64,000 nucleotides of DNA from Segatella maculosa DSM 19339 = JCM 15638 (GCF_000382385.1 NZ_KB908319.1:248001-312000), one strand, 5' to 3'. Positions 1 to 9,539 are shown, counted from the stretch's first letter. The notes: generated from the letters alone by a model not told the origin. Numbers and translations: made by a program.

Positions 1-629
1 TCCATCAAGGCCTGCACCTTCTCCACTGGTTCACGCTCCCAGTCATCACGATAAGAGCTACCCGTTATCTCGTGTTCCGAAATAGGAACGGCACCGAAAG
101 TCATCGCCAAATGACGGTAACACCAAGCACGAATCAACCGTGCATGCGCAACGACTTCGTTCTTGCGCTTCTCATTATCTGCCGGAGTAGCTCCGCCCCA
201 GTCTACACCCTTGTTCTCTGCCCTATCTATCAACATGTTGGCGGCATTGATGCAACGATACATCACAAGAAATACGCCGGGATGGGCCGAGGGGTCGGTG
301 GATTCTCCATTCAGGAACTGCATGGTTGAGTTCAGGTCGGCTTCGGTGTAACGGTTTAGTCCTCTTGACCAAGAAAACTCCGAATTGGCCCATGCTACGT
401 CCGTTCCTACCTTCCACATCATACCAAACTCTATGGAGAGAATAGCTTCTCCGCGCTCCTCTCTCACCATATTGAGCAGTGCATGCTTAGAAGCGTTAAA
501 ACCATTCAGGTCGGTATAAAGGTTGTCAGCATAGGTCTTATCCTTTGCAACCTCATCTAAAAAACTGTCGCTGCAACCTGACATTAGCAGACCAACAAAG
601 GTTGCTATCAATATAAATTTCTTTTTCAT
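1..629 (-). CDS. SusD/RagB-family outer-membrane lipoprotein, N-terminal part (cut by window edge)
   Basis: The reading frame opens at 629 and runs off the left edge, so only about 209 residues are visible. The N-terminus is a lipoprotein signal (MKKKFILIATFVGLLMSGC) whose lipobox cysteine is followed by SDSFLDE, the usual start of mature SusD-like proteins. Further on it has the helical TPR-like SusD pattern (NMLIDRAENK, KNEVVAHARLIRAWCYRHLA). SusD proteins sit on the cell surface and cap the SusC channel while binding glycan. The gene lies 26 bp behind susC on the same strand, the normal order of a polysaccharide-utilisation locus. The substrate cannot be read from this fragment. Confidence 0.93.
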   Translation of the reverse strand, partial: MKKKFILIATFVGLLMSGCSDSFLDEVAKDKTYADNLYTDLNGFNASKHALLNMVREERGEAILSIEFGMMWKVGTDVAWANSEFSWSRGLNRYTEADLNSTMQFLNGESTDPSAHPGVFLVMYRCINAANMLIDRAENKGVDWGGATPADNEKRKNEVVAHARLIRAWCYRHLAMTFGAVPISEHEITGSSYRDDWEREPVEKVQALM

Positions 630-655
630 GACATTTTCTTTTAATCGTTATCTCA

Positions 656-3586
656 TTAAAGACTAACTCTCACGCCAAACAAGAACGTACGCATGGGCGG
701 AGTGGTATAATCGCCCGAAAGCTCCGGATCCATACCTACATAATGCGTAATCGTAAATACGTTCTTTACATTCCCAAATAGTTCCAAGTTGGAAAGCCGC
801 AACGGACGAATCAATCGTTCAGGGAATCTGTAAGACAGGGAAATATCACTCAGCCGAATGAAAGAGGCATCATTGGTCTTCCCAAAATAATTCAGTCCAT
901 AGGGGTTTGAGTCGGAACGGTTGGCCGGATAGGTGTTAATCTTGTTCTCTGGTGTCCACCATGTCCTGTTCCTGATATTCTGTTTCTCGAAATAAGTGTT
1001 GTTGTATTCTGTATAACGGGTAACACCATGTACCGCATGGAGGAAGAAACTCAACGAGAGGTTCTTGTAGGTAAACGTGTTCATCAAACCCACACGATAG
1101 TCTGGTGTCTTATAACCAAAGACATGGCGGTCGTCGGGTGTGATTTTCCCATCCTTATTATAATCCAACACTTTCACGTCGCCGGGCTTTGCCGTCGGCA
1201 TGTAAGAGTGGGCAATATCCTCATCTTCCTGCCAGATGCCGGCAAACTCATAGCCATAAATTACGCCGATAGGCTTTCCGATAAACCAAGAATTGGCCTT
1301 ATTGTCAGCTGGATTTCCATGCTCGTCACGCAAACCGATATCGATAATCTTATTACGGTCATGTGAAATATTGAAATCTGTGCGCCATGTAAAGTCCTTG
1401 GTCCTGATGTTCACACTTGAGATTTGCAGTTCAATGCCATGACCATGTGTCTTTCCCATGTTCTGCAAGATGTTGTTGGAACCGTTAATCTGCGGAATGA
1501 CCTTATTGAGCAGCAGGTCATAGGTGTTTGAGAAATAGATATCCAAACTACCGAAGAGACGACCTTTTAAGAAAGAATAGTCCCAACCGATATTCCATTG
1601 TTCGGTTGTCTCCCAACTCAACGACGGATCTGCCAGCTTCTTCGAATAATAGCCAATGACCGGCTGGTCTTTTGCATCCAAATAAGGACGCGAGTTCATC
1701 GTGGCCATGGCATCATAGGGCTCGATAGCCTGATTACCATTCTTACCCCAAGACAGTCTCAGCTTCGAATGGTCGAGCCATGTCAATTTATCCATGAACT
1801 TCTCGTTTTCCATGTTCCATCCCAAAGCCAACGAGGGAAACACACCATACTTACTGTTCTTTCCGAAAGCCGAATCTCCATCGCGACGCACCGTGAACGT
1901 AAAGAGATAGCGACTGTCGTAGCTATAGTTTGCACGGAACATCTGGCCGATTGCTGTACGCTGAATATAGGTATCTGTGCCCTTAAGCGTCGTTGCATCA
2001 GCAAACTGATAATACTCACGATAGTCCGAGGGGAAACCTGTTCCCGATATATTATGATATTTCGTGAGCATCTTGTTGGCACTATATACCGCCGTCAGAA
2101 ACAGCGTATGCTTATCAAACGTCTTGTTGTAGCTCAGAATGTTCTCTATAGACCAATCTTCCTTGAATTGGTTATTCACCGATGACACGCCGTTCTTCTG
2201 ACTGCCCTCGGCTGTGGTGCGTGGCTGATAAGATTCCACAAGACGCGTACGATAGTTATAGCCTGTGAGGAATTTATATGAAAGTCCTTTCACGAAAGGA
2301 AAATCAATCTGTGCATAGTTCACCGTGTTAATAGCCCTTCCTACATCTTCGTGCTTGGCATAGAGGGCATCGAGCGGATTGGCGACCATGGCATCATTAC
2401 CATCGGGAAACATTACCAATTTGCCGTTTTCATCATACGGTTCTGCCAGTGGGTTCATCTTCATAGCCCGGACTAGATTGACACTTCTGCCCGGACGGTC
2501 GGCGTAAGTGAGTGCAGTGGAAGTCCCAATCTTTAGCCACGGATTAATTCTCGTGTCGATATTAGCACGCAACGTATAACGATTGAACTCATCATTGCGG
2601 GCTACACCTTTATTCATGCTTGCATTGCCCGATATGAAATACTGCGTTTCTTTTGTCCCTCCTGAAACCGAAAGGTTGTAATCCTGCTTGAAACCCGTTT
2701 GCAAGGCAAGGTCGAGCCAGTTGGTATTCACTCCCTTGTCGTGCTGATCGGTCAGAAAGGCATTAGGCCCGATGCGCTCTTCATTCAACTTGAAGTACTG
2801 GTCGCCCGTCATCATATCAGGCTTATTGATGGCATTGCTAACGGCCATCGTTCCCGAAAACGAAACAACAGGACGTCCCGATACACCTTTCTTCGTGTTG
2901 ATAAGGATAACACCGTTGGCAGCCTTCGAGCCGTAGATTGCTGCCGAAGAAGCATCTTTCAGCACTTCCATGGATTCAATGTCGTTAGGACTGATTTCCG
3001 AGAGGAAGCCATTATATTGTATTCCATCAAGAATAATCAGTGGAGCGGCATCTCGATTGATAGAACGCTGTCCGCGTACACGATATGAGAGACCGCTGTT
3101 ACCATCCGACTCGCTGTTTGAAGTGTTCGTGATGTTCAAGCCAGGCAGTTTGCCTTGCAACGACTGCATGATATTTGTCGAAGGCATGTTCTTTAAGTCA
3201 TCCGTCCTAACGGAAATCACAGCACCCGTGACGTCCTTTCGCCGCTGCACACCGTAGCCCACGACAACCACCTCGTTCAACATGCTTTTATTCTCTTCCA
3301 TCTTCACATTGACCACGTCCTTTCCGGCGATATTCACCGACTGTGTCTCGTAGCCCAAATAACTGACCGAGATCAGCTTTACATCAGTGGGAACCTTCAA
3401 ACTGAAGCTCCCATCAAGACCGGTCACCGTGCCCAATGACCGGCCCGGCACAGATACTGTGGCGCCTATCAACGCCCCATCATTCGCATCGACGACCTTT
3501 CCCGTGACAACACGCAATGCCTGAGCGAAAGCACCCTGCACAACGAGCAACATCAATAAGGTCATCACCAAATTCTTTTTCATCAT
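656..3586 (-). CDS. SusC/RagA-family TonB-linked outer-membrane transporter
   Basis: 976 residues, normal SusC length. After a signal peptide (cleavage near AFAQ, residue 22) come a carboxypeptidase-regulatory-like beta-sandwich (about 26-97; VVTGKVVDANDGALIGATV), a TonB box region (105-113, EVVVVGYGV), the plug domain (about 115-230, with LQGKLPGLNI and DAAPLIILDGIQY) and a 22-strand-type barrel ending in FGVRVSL. Known role of the family: energy-dependent import of oligosaccharides or peptides across the outer membrane with SusD as lid. It is followed by susD and preceded by a Bacteroidota promoter and a 21-bp-spaced direct repeat, so control by the neighbouring hybrid regulator is likely (inference). 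Confidence 0.96.
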   Translation of the reverse strand: MMKKNLVMTLLMLLVVQGAFAQALRVVTGKVVDANDGALIGATVSVPGRSLGTVTGLDGSFSLKVPTDVKLISVSYLGYETQSVNIAGKDVVNVKMEENKSMLNEVVVVGYGVQRRKDVTGAVISVRTDDLKNMPSTNIMQSLQGKLPGLNITNTSNSESDGNSGLSYRVRGQRSINRDAAPLIILDGIQYNGFLSEISPNDIESMEVLKDASSAAIYGSKAANGVILINTKKGVSGRPVVSFSGTMAVSNAINKPDMMTGDQYFKLNEERIGPNAFLTDQHDKGVNTNWLDLALQTGFKQDYNLSVSGGTKETQYFISGNASMNKGVARNDEFNRYTLRANIDTRINPWLKIGTSTALTYADRPGRSVNLVRAMKMNPLAEPYDENGKLVMFPDGNDAMVANPLDALYAKHEDVGRAINTVNYAQIDFPFVKGLSYKFLTGYNYRTRLVESYQPRTTAEGSQKNGVSSVNNQFKEDWSIENILSYNKTFDKHTLFLTAVYSANKMLTKYHNISGTGFPSDYREYYQFADATTLKGTDTYIQRTAIGQMFRANYSYDSRYLFTFTVRRDGDSAFGKNSKYGVFPSLALGWNMENEKFMDKLTWLDHSKLRLSWGKNGNQAIEPYDAMATMNSRPYLDAKDQPVIGYYSKKLADPSLSWETTEQWNIGWDYSFLKGRLFGSLDIYFSNTYDLLLNKVIPQINGSNNILQNMGKTHGHGIELQISSVNIRTKDFTWRTDFNISHDRNKIIDIGLRDEHGNPADNKANSWFIGKPIGVIYGYEFAGIWQEDEDIAHSYMPTAKPGDVKVLDYNKDGKITPDDRHVFGYKTPDYRVGLMNTFTYKNLSLSFFLHAVHGVTRYTEYNNTYFEKQNIRNRTWWTPENKINTYPANRSDSNPYGLNYFGKTNDASFIRLSDISLSYRFPERLIRPLRLSNLELFGNVKNVFTITHYVGMDPELSGDYTTPPMRTFLFGVRVSL

Positions 3587-3616
3587 ATTGGTTTCGATTA
3601 AAGTTAAACTACGCTA

Positions 3617-3645
3617 CAAAGATAGGACGACACCCCTGCTTTCAA
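3617..3645 (-). promoter_or_regulatory. Promoter of the susC-susD operon
   Basis: On the minus strand there is a -7 box TATCTTTG (3624-3617) and a -33 TTG (3645-3643) separated by 18 bases, close to the Bacteroidota sigma-ABfr pattern. The -7 box ends 30 bases before the susC start codon. Confidence 0.65.
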
Positions 3646-3653
3646 CTTATAAA

Positions 3654-3683
3654 TCCGTACAATTTGTCTATAATTCCGTACAA
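3654..3683 (-). promoter_or_regulatory. Candidate regulator operator: direct repeat TTGTACGGA x2, 21-bp spacing
   Basis: The nonamer TTGTACGGA occurs twice on the minus strand (3683-3675 and 3662-3654), exactly 21 bp apart, just upstream of the -33 element of susC. AraC-type DNA-binding domains, such as the one at the C-terminus of the adjacent hybrid regulator, commonly bind direct repeats spaced by two helical turns. The match of spacing and position is seen; the binding is inferred. Confidence 0.6.
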
Positions 3684-4085
3684 CAAGTTAACAATCAACA
3701 GGTTAAATGAATCTCTTTTAGAGTTTCATCCTTATTGTATTCTGTCTCATCCCTTTGGAAATGACAAAATCGGACCATGGCAATTTGAATGCGAAGTTCT
3801 GTTTTTGCGATGCCACCCGCTTGAGTCTGTCGCTCGCAGCATGACCACCACCCTGAAAAAACAAAGATTTCCTATCTCGCTAAAATCTTTTGAAGTCTGT
3901 CGCACCGCTTATTTTCACCTTTTAAATATATTGATAACCATGTCATAGATAAGCACGAAATTTGTCTTATAAGAGAATTTCAAATGTTTGCACAGCGCAT
4001 TTGAAATCCCTCATATTGTAAATCCTTTTCGTATCTATTCCTTTTTGATTTCCTCCATCGTTAACTTGTTCCCGAAGGTCCATGG
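3684..4085. other. Intergenic region between the hybrid regulator and susC; nothing further recognised
   Basis: About 400 bases behind the stop codon of the regulator and upstream of the susC operator. No credible reading frame, tRNA, terminator with a T-tract or repeat was found in it. Confidence 0.5.
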
Positions 4086-7000
4086 CTATGCCCCTTTTCC
4101 ACTGTCACCTTCCATAAACTGGCGAGGCGATTTACCATAGACCTTCTTGAAACACGTGCTGAAATATGCCGGTTCTTCAAAGCCCACCATATAGGAAATC
4201 TGATTGATGGTGTATTGATTTGTGCGGAGATATTCCACGGCTTTCTTCATACGCATGATTTTGATGAACTCATTGGGCGCATACCCTGTGATGGCACGAA
4301 ACTTGGAATAAAGCAATGTTCGGCTCAAATTCAACGCCGTTGAAAAGTCATTGACCGAGAATTTCGGGTCGTTCAGATGCTTATTCAGTATTTGTTGCAC
4401 GCTGTTCATAAACTGTTTCGCATTGTCGTCCTCACCTGCCTCGACAAAACCTTGCAGATTATCGGTGCCCAAGAACTTCCTGCGCAGTAGGTTCCTGTTG
4501 TTGATGATGTTGTTGATGCGACTTCGGAGATAATCCAAGTCGAACGGCTTTTCAATATAGGCGTCTATTCCCTCATCAAACGCCTGCTGCTTGACGTGAC
4601 TGTCGTCGATTGTCGTCAGCATAACGACGGCAATGTGTGAGGTTTCATAACTGTTCTTGATCCGTCGGCACAGTTCTTGTCCGTTAGTTTCGCTCATGTC
4701 TAAGTCACAAATAACGATATCGGGATTGGCCGCTGTGATATTGTCCCAGATGTTCTTGCCCGTCGTGACGAGTTTGACAACATAATCGCCCTTCAACGAC
4801 ATCTTAAGCACCTTTCCCATATCCGTATCCTCTTCTATCACCAGCAGTGTCGGACGGTATTTCTTGTCGTCTGCAGCATCAACCGACAGGTCCGAGTCGG
4901 CCGACATACAGGAGGTTTCGTTCGAATCTAACAAAACATAGTTCCTGTAGTGCCCCAACCCACGATAGAACGAGACCGAGTATGTAACTTCGACCCCATG
5001 CTGTTTCTTACTGAAATGCCCACCTAAGAGAATGATATATTGGCGCAGGTAGGTGGAAGTGTCACCGTCTTCCTGCCACTTTCGCTGTTCTTCCGCATGT
5101 GTTGCACGGAAAAAAATGGTCCACCGCGATGTCGTACAAGCCAACCCCACGGCTATCACACTGTCAGAAGCCGCATGTTCAATCACCATTGCCAGCAGAT
5201 TGTCGATGATTTGCTGCAATTTCAACTCGTCGGTCCAATCTTCAAAACCCACCACCATGTCGGTAGAAAGCTTCAAGCCTTTCCTTGCCGCCTTCACCGC
5301 AAAGAACTCGGCCTTTGAAAGCAGCAACCGGGAAACATCAACCTTGCAGAGTTGCAGCTGTTCGGAGTTGTTGTAGGCCTTGTGCAAGCCCACGAAAACC
5401 GAGAACAACCGCGTCAATTTATCGACGTTCTCAGTCATCAAGTCCAAGAGATAATCGGTCTTTGGCGTCGAGGGCAGACTGTTTTTCAGCTCGCCAATCG
5501 GACTTTTGATTAGTGTCAACGGTGTTCTGATATTGTAAGAGATATTGGCAAAGAAGCGAAGACGGTCTTCATTCTGCTCCTTTTCGATACGCGTTTTCAC
5601 ACGATAATACACATAATAGGCTACCATCGCCAGCAGAAGCAATTCCAAGATGCGTGCCCAAAGCGTGTCCCAGAACGGAGGATTGATGACTATCCGCAGG
5701 CTCCGCTGGTCAATCAACTTGTGATTGCTCGACAGATAACGCACGACAAACGTGTATTCTCCCGGCGACAAATTCGTATAATTGGCCACATGACCGCTCG
5801 TCGGCTCCACCCAATCATGGTCAACGCCCTCAAGTTTCCACGAAAACAGGCGGCCGCCGTCTGCATAGTCAATGGCGGAGAAGTCTATCGTGACGGAATT
5901 CTGCCTGTAATCCAATTCAACGGCCGACGCTTTATCAATGGTTGTTTGCAAAGGAGCACCTTTCTCGCCCACTTTCACCGATTTGTTTGCCACCTTGAAA
6001 TCACGGAAATAAAGGCGACCTTGCGCTTTTATATGAACAATCTTATGGGGATTGAAACACACGATGCCGTCATGTGAGCCGAAAAACACTGTGCCGTCTG
6101 CGCTCACGAAGCCCGAATTCTGCCTGAAGACACGGCTTGAAACATGATTGGCTGTGGTGCTATAGTTCTCAACCGAGTAGCTTTTCGTGTCGAATTTGCC
6201 GATACCATCGTCCGAACTGTACCACAAATGGTGGTCGTCGCTGCGCACAATCGCCTGCACGATGTTGGAAGACAAGCCGTCATGTGTCCTGAAAAAGCGA
6301 ACGGTTCCACGTCGGAGGTTGCATCGGTTGAGCCCGCTTCCATACGTTGCCAGCCAAAGTATACTGTCATTCTCCAGCAACATGTCGTTGATAAAGGTAG
6401 ATTGCAAATGCTTATTGATCGAAATCTGCCGGGCTTTCAGTCCATTTTGCGGCACCATCCACACGCCCTGCTCGCACGCAATGAGCATCGTACCGTTCTT
6501 CATCGGCAGAAACTTGTTCACTTGTAAAAGGTCCGAGACCTCGAACTTGCCTGTTTCGGGGTCGTATATCGATATAGGTCCGCGCCTTCCTCCAAACCAC
6601 ATGCGTCCTTTTTCATCTTGTGCGATGGCATAGATGATGTTCGTTCCGATGCTGTTCCGCTGTTTGTCACTGACAAAATGCTGTTTGATGGCTCCGTTGT
6701 TCCCCAACCGATACACGCCTTTCGCAAAGACCGAGACCCACAAATCACCTTGCTTGTCTTTGAAAGCCGTCAATACATTCTGATGATTGAACAGCGTTTT
6801 CCATCGGTTTTCGGCCTTATTCCACAGGCTGATGCCCTCGTCCGTGCAGAAAAGATAATCATTTCCGTGTTGAAGAATACGGTTTACGAGATTGCCGCAC
6901 AGCGTGTTCCCGTTGCCATTCTCATGTGCCAAGAACCTGAACCCCGTGCCCGGCCGGATAACATTCACGCCGGCGAAAGGCGTTGTCGCCCAAATACAAT

Positions 7001-7940
7001 TGGAAACCACGCGATCTACGTGAATATCCGATATGGCATTGCCCGTGGTTCGGTGGCCTACGGGCTGCTCTTGATTATAAGTTGCCGTCACTTTCCCCCG
7101 CGATAGGTCATAAACCGACAGCCCTTCTCCCTCCGTACCCACTAGTAACGAGCGATTATCCAAGGCGGCCAAGGCCGAAATCGGGTAGGTCGTGAAGGAA
7201 AACTGCCGTTTCATCTCCGCTTTATTCCCCGACAAGGCATACTGTCTGATTGTTCCATGCTGGTCGCCTACCCACAATGCCCCCACCTTATTATTATATA
7301 TGCACGACTCGATGACGAACTTTCCCTGCACGTTCAGCAGCATTTGAAGGCGAAGTGTCTTGACATGAATGGCCCGAACGGCGTTATCCGAAACCAACAA
7401 CAACATATCTTTTTGATAAGGAAGCAGTTTCTTGACCAATACATTACGAAACACAGGCGGCTGAATGACATATCTTCGGGCGCGGTCATAGCAGACGAGC
7501 ATTCCCCATGAGCCAACCCACAGCCGACCGTAGGCATCAAACACGGCCGTCTTGATGAAACCATCGAACGAATACCTGGGTTTGAACGAGTCCACACGCG
7601 CATCATACCGGTAAACCAAGCGGTCGGTGTGTGCCCAAAGCCCGCCTTTCGCGTCTAAAAGCAGGTGGGTGCTTTCTATGGGCACGCCGGTCTTGCGATG
7701 ATTGAAGATATCGAACGTGTAATGATCAATGTGCTTGCCGTCGTATCTGTCCACACCAAACCGCGTAGATACCCACGTAAAGCCCCTACGGTCTTGAATA
7801 ACGTTATACGTGCGCTGCCCATGAATACCGTTCTCACTGCTCAAAACCATCACGTTTTGCGCATTCAGGCGATGAAAAAACGCGCAGATAAAAAACAAGC
7901 AACAGGATAATAGGCTATAATATGTTCGTTTTTCCGACAT
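4086..7940 (-). CDS. Hybrid two-component system regulator (HTCS) with degenerate histidine kinase
   Basis: 1284 residues from the chosen start. Order: signal peptide (to about 27, FFHRLNAQ), two-component-regulator propeller repeats filling the periplasmic part (about 28-680), Y_Y_Y domain (about 690-750), one membrane helix (about 755-775), HisKA-like region (about 795-865), remnant ATPase region, receiver domain (about 1028-1145) and AraC-type HTH (about 1174-1280). The H-box reads FFANISYNIRTPLTLI, with Tyr (Y802, codon 5535-5537) at the phosphorylated His position. The N-box (QIIDNLLAMVIEHAA) lacks its second Asn, and no G1 motif is visible. The receiver keeps Asp1079 (ICDLDMS), the Thr and the Lys (EKPF). 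I start at MSEKRT because the frame before it is not signal-like and a -7 element (TACCTTTG, 7971-7964) lies between the two possible starts. It probably senses a glycan fragment and controls the adjacent susC. Confidence 0.93.
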   Translation of the reverse strand: MSEKRTYYSLLSCCLFFICAFFHRLNAQNVMVLSSENGIHGQRTYNVIQDRRGFTWVSTRFGVDRYDGKHIDHYTFDIFNHRKTGVPIESTHLLLDAKGGLWAHTDRLVYRYDARVDSFKPRYSFDGFIKTAVFDAYGRLWVGSWGMLVCYDRARRYVIQPPVFRNVLVKKLLPYQKDMLLLVSDNAVRAIHVKTLRLQMLLNVQGKFVIESCIYNNKVGALWVGDQHGTIRQYALSGNKAEMKRQFSFTTYPISALAALDNRSLLVGTEGEGLSVYDLSRGKVTATYNQEQPVGHRTTGNAISDIHVDRVVSNCIWATTPFAGVNVIRPGTGFRFLAHENGNGNTLCGNLVNRILQHGNDYLFCTDEGISLWNKAENRWKTLFNHQNVLTAFKDKQGDLWVSVFAKGVYRLGNNGAIKQHFVSDKQRNSIGTNIIYAIAQDEKGRMWFGGRRGPISIYDPETGKFEVSDLLQVNKFLPMKNGTMLIACEQGVWMVPQNGLKARQISINKHLQSTFINDMLLENDSILWLATYGSGLNRCNLRRGTVRFFRTHDGLSSNIVQAIVRSDDHHLWYSSDDGIGKFDTKSYSVENYSTTANHVSSRVFRQNSGFVSADGTVFFGSHDGIVCFNPHKIVHIKAQGRLYFRDFKVANKSVKVGEKGAPLQTTIDKASAVELDYRQNSVTIDFSAIDYADGGRLFSWKLEGVDHDWVEPTSGHVANYTNLSPGEYTFVVRYLSSNHKLIDQRSLRIVINPPFWDTLWARILELLLLAMVAYYVYYRVKTRIEKEQNEDRLRFFANISYNIRTPLTLIKSPIGELKNSLPSTPKTDYLLDLMTENVDKLTRLFSVFVGLHKAYNNSEQLQLCKVDVSRLLLSKAEFFAVKAARKGLKLSTDMVVGFEDWTDELKLQQIIDNLLAMVIEHAASDSVIAVGLACTTSRWTIFFRATHAEEQRKWQEDGDTSTYLRQYIILLGGHFSKKQHGVEVTYSVSFYRGLGHYRNYVLLDSNETSCMSADSDLSVDAADDKKYRPTLLVIEEDTDMGKVLKMSLKGDYVVKLVTTGKNIWDNITAANPDIVICDLDMSETNGQELCRRIKNSYETSHIAVVMLTTIDDSHVKQQAFDEGIDAYIEKPFDLDYLRSRINNIINNRNLLRRKFLGTDNLQGFVEAGEDDNAKQFMNSVQQILNKHLNDPKFSVNDFSTALNLSRTLLYSKFRAITGYAPNEFIKIMRMKKAVEYLRTNQYTINQISYMVGFEEPAYFSTCFKKVYGKSPRQFMEGDSGKGA

Positions 7941-7963
7941 TGTTTTTCGTGTATTACACCCTA

Positions 7964-7971
7964 CAAAGGTA
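7964..7971 (-). promoter_or_regulatory. -7 element of the hybrid regulator gene
   Basis: TACCTTTG on the minus strand, 23 bases before the chosen start codon. The matching -33 position is T-rich (TTTTTC) rather than a clean TTTG. Its position excludes the longer upstream start at 8045. Confidence 0.45.
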
Positions 7972-8057
7972 ACCATTAAATCTCGAAAAACACCATCTAC
8001 GAAAAAGAAATCAACAACCGTGGCAAGCAATATGCTCCGTTTCACTGCGCAATATGG

Positions 8058-8250
8058 TTGGTCCGGACATGTAGGGACGCACGGTCCGTGCGCACGGCCA
8101 GCGCGGTTGACGAGTAAACAAGTGGATGAACATAGCGAGTTGCAGGCTTTGAGCGATGTAGGGACGCACGGCTCGTGCGTCCACCCAAAGTGAATGGAAA
8201 CACAAATACATGATTATTGGAGCGGACGCACGAACCGTGCGTCCCTACAT
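8058..8250. repeat. Cluster of three REP-like palindromes
   Basis: Three copies of the palindrome GGACGCACG..CGTGCGTCC lie at 8075-8093, 8161-8182 and 8224-8245. The first two are preceded by GTAGG and the third is followed by CTACATG, i.e. it is inverted relative to the others. The stretch between the last two (AAAGTGAATGGAA and ATACATGATTATTGGAG) recurs in the cluster near 17700 and 18100. Confidence 0.85.
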
Positions 8251-8296
8251 GCCTCTTGTCAACAAATCATCTTCATAATAGGACTAATCATAAAGG

Positions 8297-8331
8297 TCAA
8301 AGTTCAATGTTCAAAGTTCAAAGCCAAAGTC
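8297..8331. repeat. Heptamer repeat (GTTCAAA/GTTCAAT)
   Basis: Four to five consecutive 7-bp units of the type GTTCAAA. The same heptamers appear at 20297-20382 (other strand) and 59412-59493, each time next to one of the other repeat families. Confidence 0.7.
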
Positions 8332-8398
8332 CCTACATGCAATCAAACGAACCGAGGCATCGGCCACATTGATAATCAACGGCTTACACCTTACGTTT

Positions 8399-8508
8399 CA
8401 ATCCCAGCCATATTGCCGTGTAATCTCACTCATTTTACCGCGCAATATGGCTGAGATTGCGCGCTAAAATGGGCCATGTTGCAAACCGAGGTCATTCATG
8501 TTGCAAAC
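8399..8508. repeat. 22-bp phased array, family 1, five units
   Basis: Units begin at 8399, 8421, 8443, 8465 and 8487. Each has a 15-bp core, such as AATCTCACTCATTTT, or its inverted form AATATGGCTGAGATT, followed by a GC-rich 7-bp linker such as ACCGCGC. The leading sequence (GATAATCAACGGCTTACACC) also precedes the arrays near 17887 and 58870. Confidence 0.85.
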
Positions 8509-8570
8509 CGACTGGCAAACACTACCTCGCAAACAGCAGGATATGGAAGCTGCATCTATCCCTGTTTACA

Positions 8571-8610
8571 GAAAAAAAGAAAGGCCCGCTTCTCGCAAAG
8601 CAGGCCTCTC
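8571..8610 (-). terminator. Rho-independent terminator of the MORN-protein gene
   Basis: On the minus strand a GC-rich hairpin (AGGCCTGCTT..AAGCGGGCCT, loop about TGCGAG) is followed by TCTTTTTTTC. It lies about 80 bases behind the stop codon of the gene ending at 8691. Confidence 0.75.
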
Positions 8611-8690
8611 TGTAATTCTTACTTGTTAAAAATAGAGACTTTTCTAATTCATTTATTTTGATTGAAGAGAAGAGATCGAAACTTGTTCGC

Positions 8691-9200
8691 TTACATCAAA
8701 GCCTTCAATTCGGCAATCGGACGTTTCTCTATCGAGCCATCCGCAGCCGTAACCGTGAAATAATTGTGCACCGAATGACCTTTTTTGAACTGCACAACGG
8801 CCACGCCACCCTCGCGCATCTGCAGCGTAAAGTAGCCTTCGCGCATGCCGTTCACGTATTTACCGTGCCATTTCTCCTTGCCATTCTGATAATATGTCGT
8901 CACTTCGCCATTGAGAACGGTGTTGGCATCATTGCCTAAGTCGATGAAACTGTACTCACCTTCGGCCTTAAGTGTGCCGTTCATGTAGAAATCTTGGAAC
9001 ACATCGCGCTTCGAAAGTCCTTTGTCTTGCTTCATCAAAAGGCGATAGTAACTTGCTTGTTCGCTGTTTGCGACGCTCGATTTGTCAGCCGCATAGTAGA
9101 TAGTGTCAGCAACAACGACTGCATTTTCAGCAACATGGCGGCGACCATAACTTGAAATGGTCAGCAATGCCAGCATGGATATCAAAAGAATTCGCTTCAT
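8691..9200 (-). CDS. Secreted MORN-variant repeat protein
   Basis: 169 residues with an N-terminal signal peptide (MKRILLISMLALLTISSYG). Residues about 72-130 hold MORN-type repeats (MNGTLKAEGEYSF, YYQNGKEKWHGKYVNGMREG), as in the YwqK-like family found widely in Bacteroidota. Such proteins are exported and of unknown function; some are annotated as antitoxins by similarity only, and I see no toxin gene beside it. It has a -7 element (TATATTTG, 9247-9240) and its own terminator, so it is probably monocistronic. Confidence 0.8.
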   Translation of the reverse strand: MKRILLISMLALLTISSYGRRHVAENAVVVADTIYYAADKSSVANSEQASYYRLLMKQDKGLSKRDVFQDFYMNGTLKAEGEYSFIDLGNDANTVLNGEVTTYYQNGKEKWHGKYVNGMREGYFTLQMREGGVAVVQFKKGHSVHNYFTVTAADGSIEKRPIAELKALM

Positions 9201-9239
9201 AACTGTATACTTTTTAGTTTTTTATTCTGCTTTCTTTTG

Positions 9240-9247
9240 CAAATATA
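9240..9247 (-). promoter_or_regulatory. -7 element of the MORN-protein gene
   Basis: TATATTTG on the minus strand, 39 bases before the start codon. No clean -33 TTTG is visible at the expected distance. Confidence 0.5.
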
Positions 9248-9539
9248 GAGAAAATTCCAATGAAGTTGTTCTTATTTTAACACTATTTTATACATATTTT
9301 TCCTCAAAAAATCGGTCGTTATCCAACACCCTACTTTCAATTTCAAACTTATTAAAAACAAAACACTTTGCTTATAATTTGTAAAACCATTATAGTAGTA
9401 TACGCATTCCATAAGGACTAATTGCTAACATATTGCAGCATACGATGAAAAATGAAGGCTATTACCACACACAAAAGACCATAACGGCTTACAATCATAA
9501 CTGTAAACTATTTTCAATTAAATCATATTGTAAATATCA
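9248..9539. other. Intergenic region, AT-rich, nothing recognised
   Basis: About 290 bases between two minus-strand genes. Apart from the promoter at one end and the hairpin at the other, no gene or repeat was found. Confidence 0.5.

Noticed and set aside
7941..8045. Longer N-terminus of the hybrid regulator
   Set aside because: The extension has no signal-like character, whereas the internal start gives a clean signal peptide and a -7 element lies in between.
8041..8508. Small open frames running through REP and 22-bp repeats
   Set aside because: Their sequences derive from the repeats and recur in several frames; no promoter or conserved protein pattern.
8691..9200. MORN protein as antitoxin of a toxin-antitoxin pair
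   Set aside because: No toxin-like gene is adjacent and the protein has a signal peptide; the antitoxin label of relatives is only by annotation.
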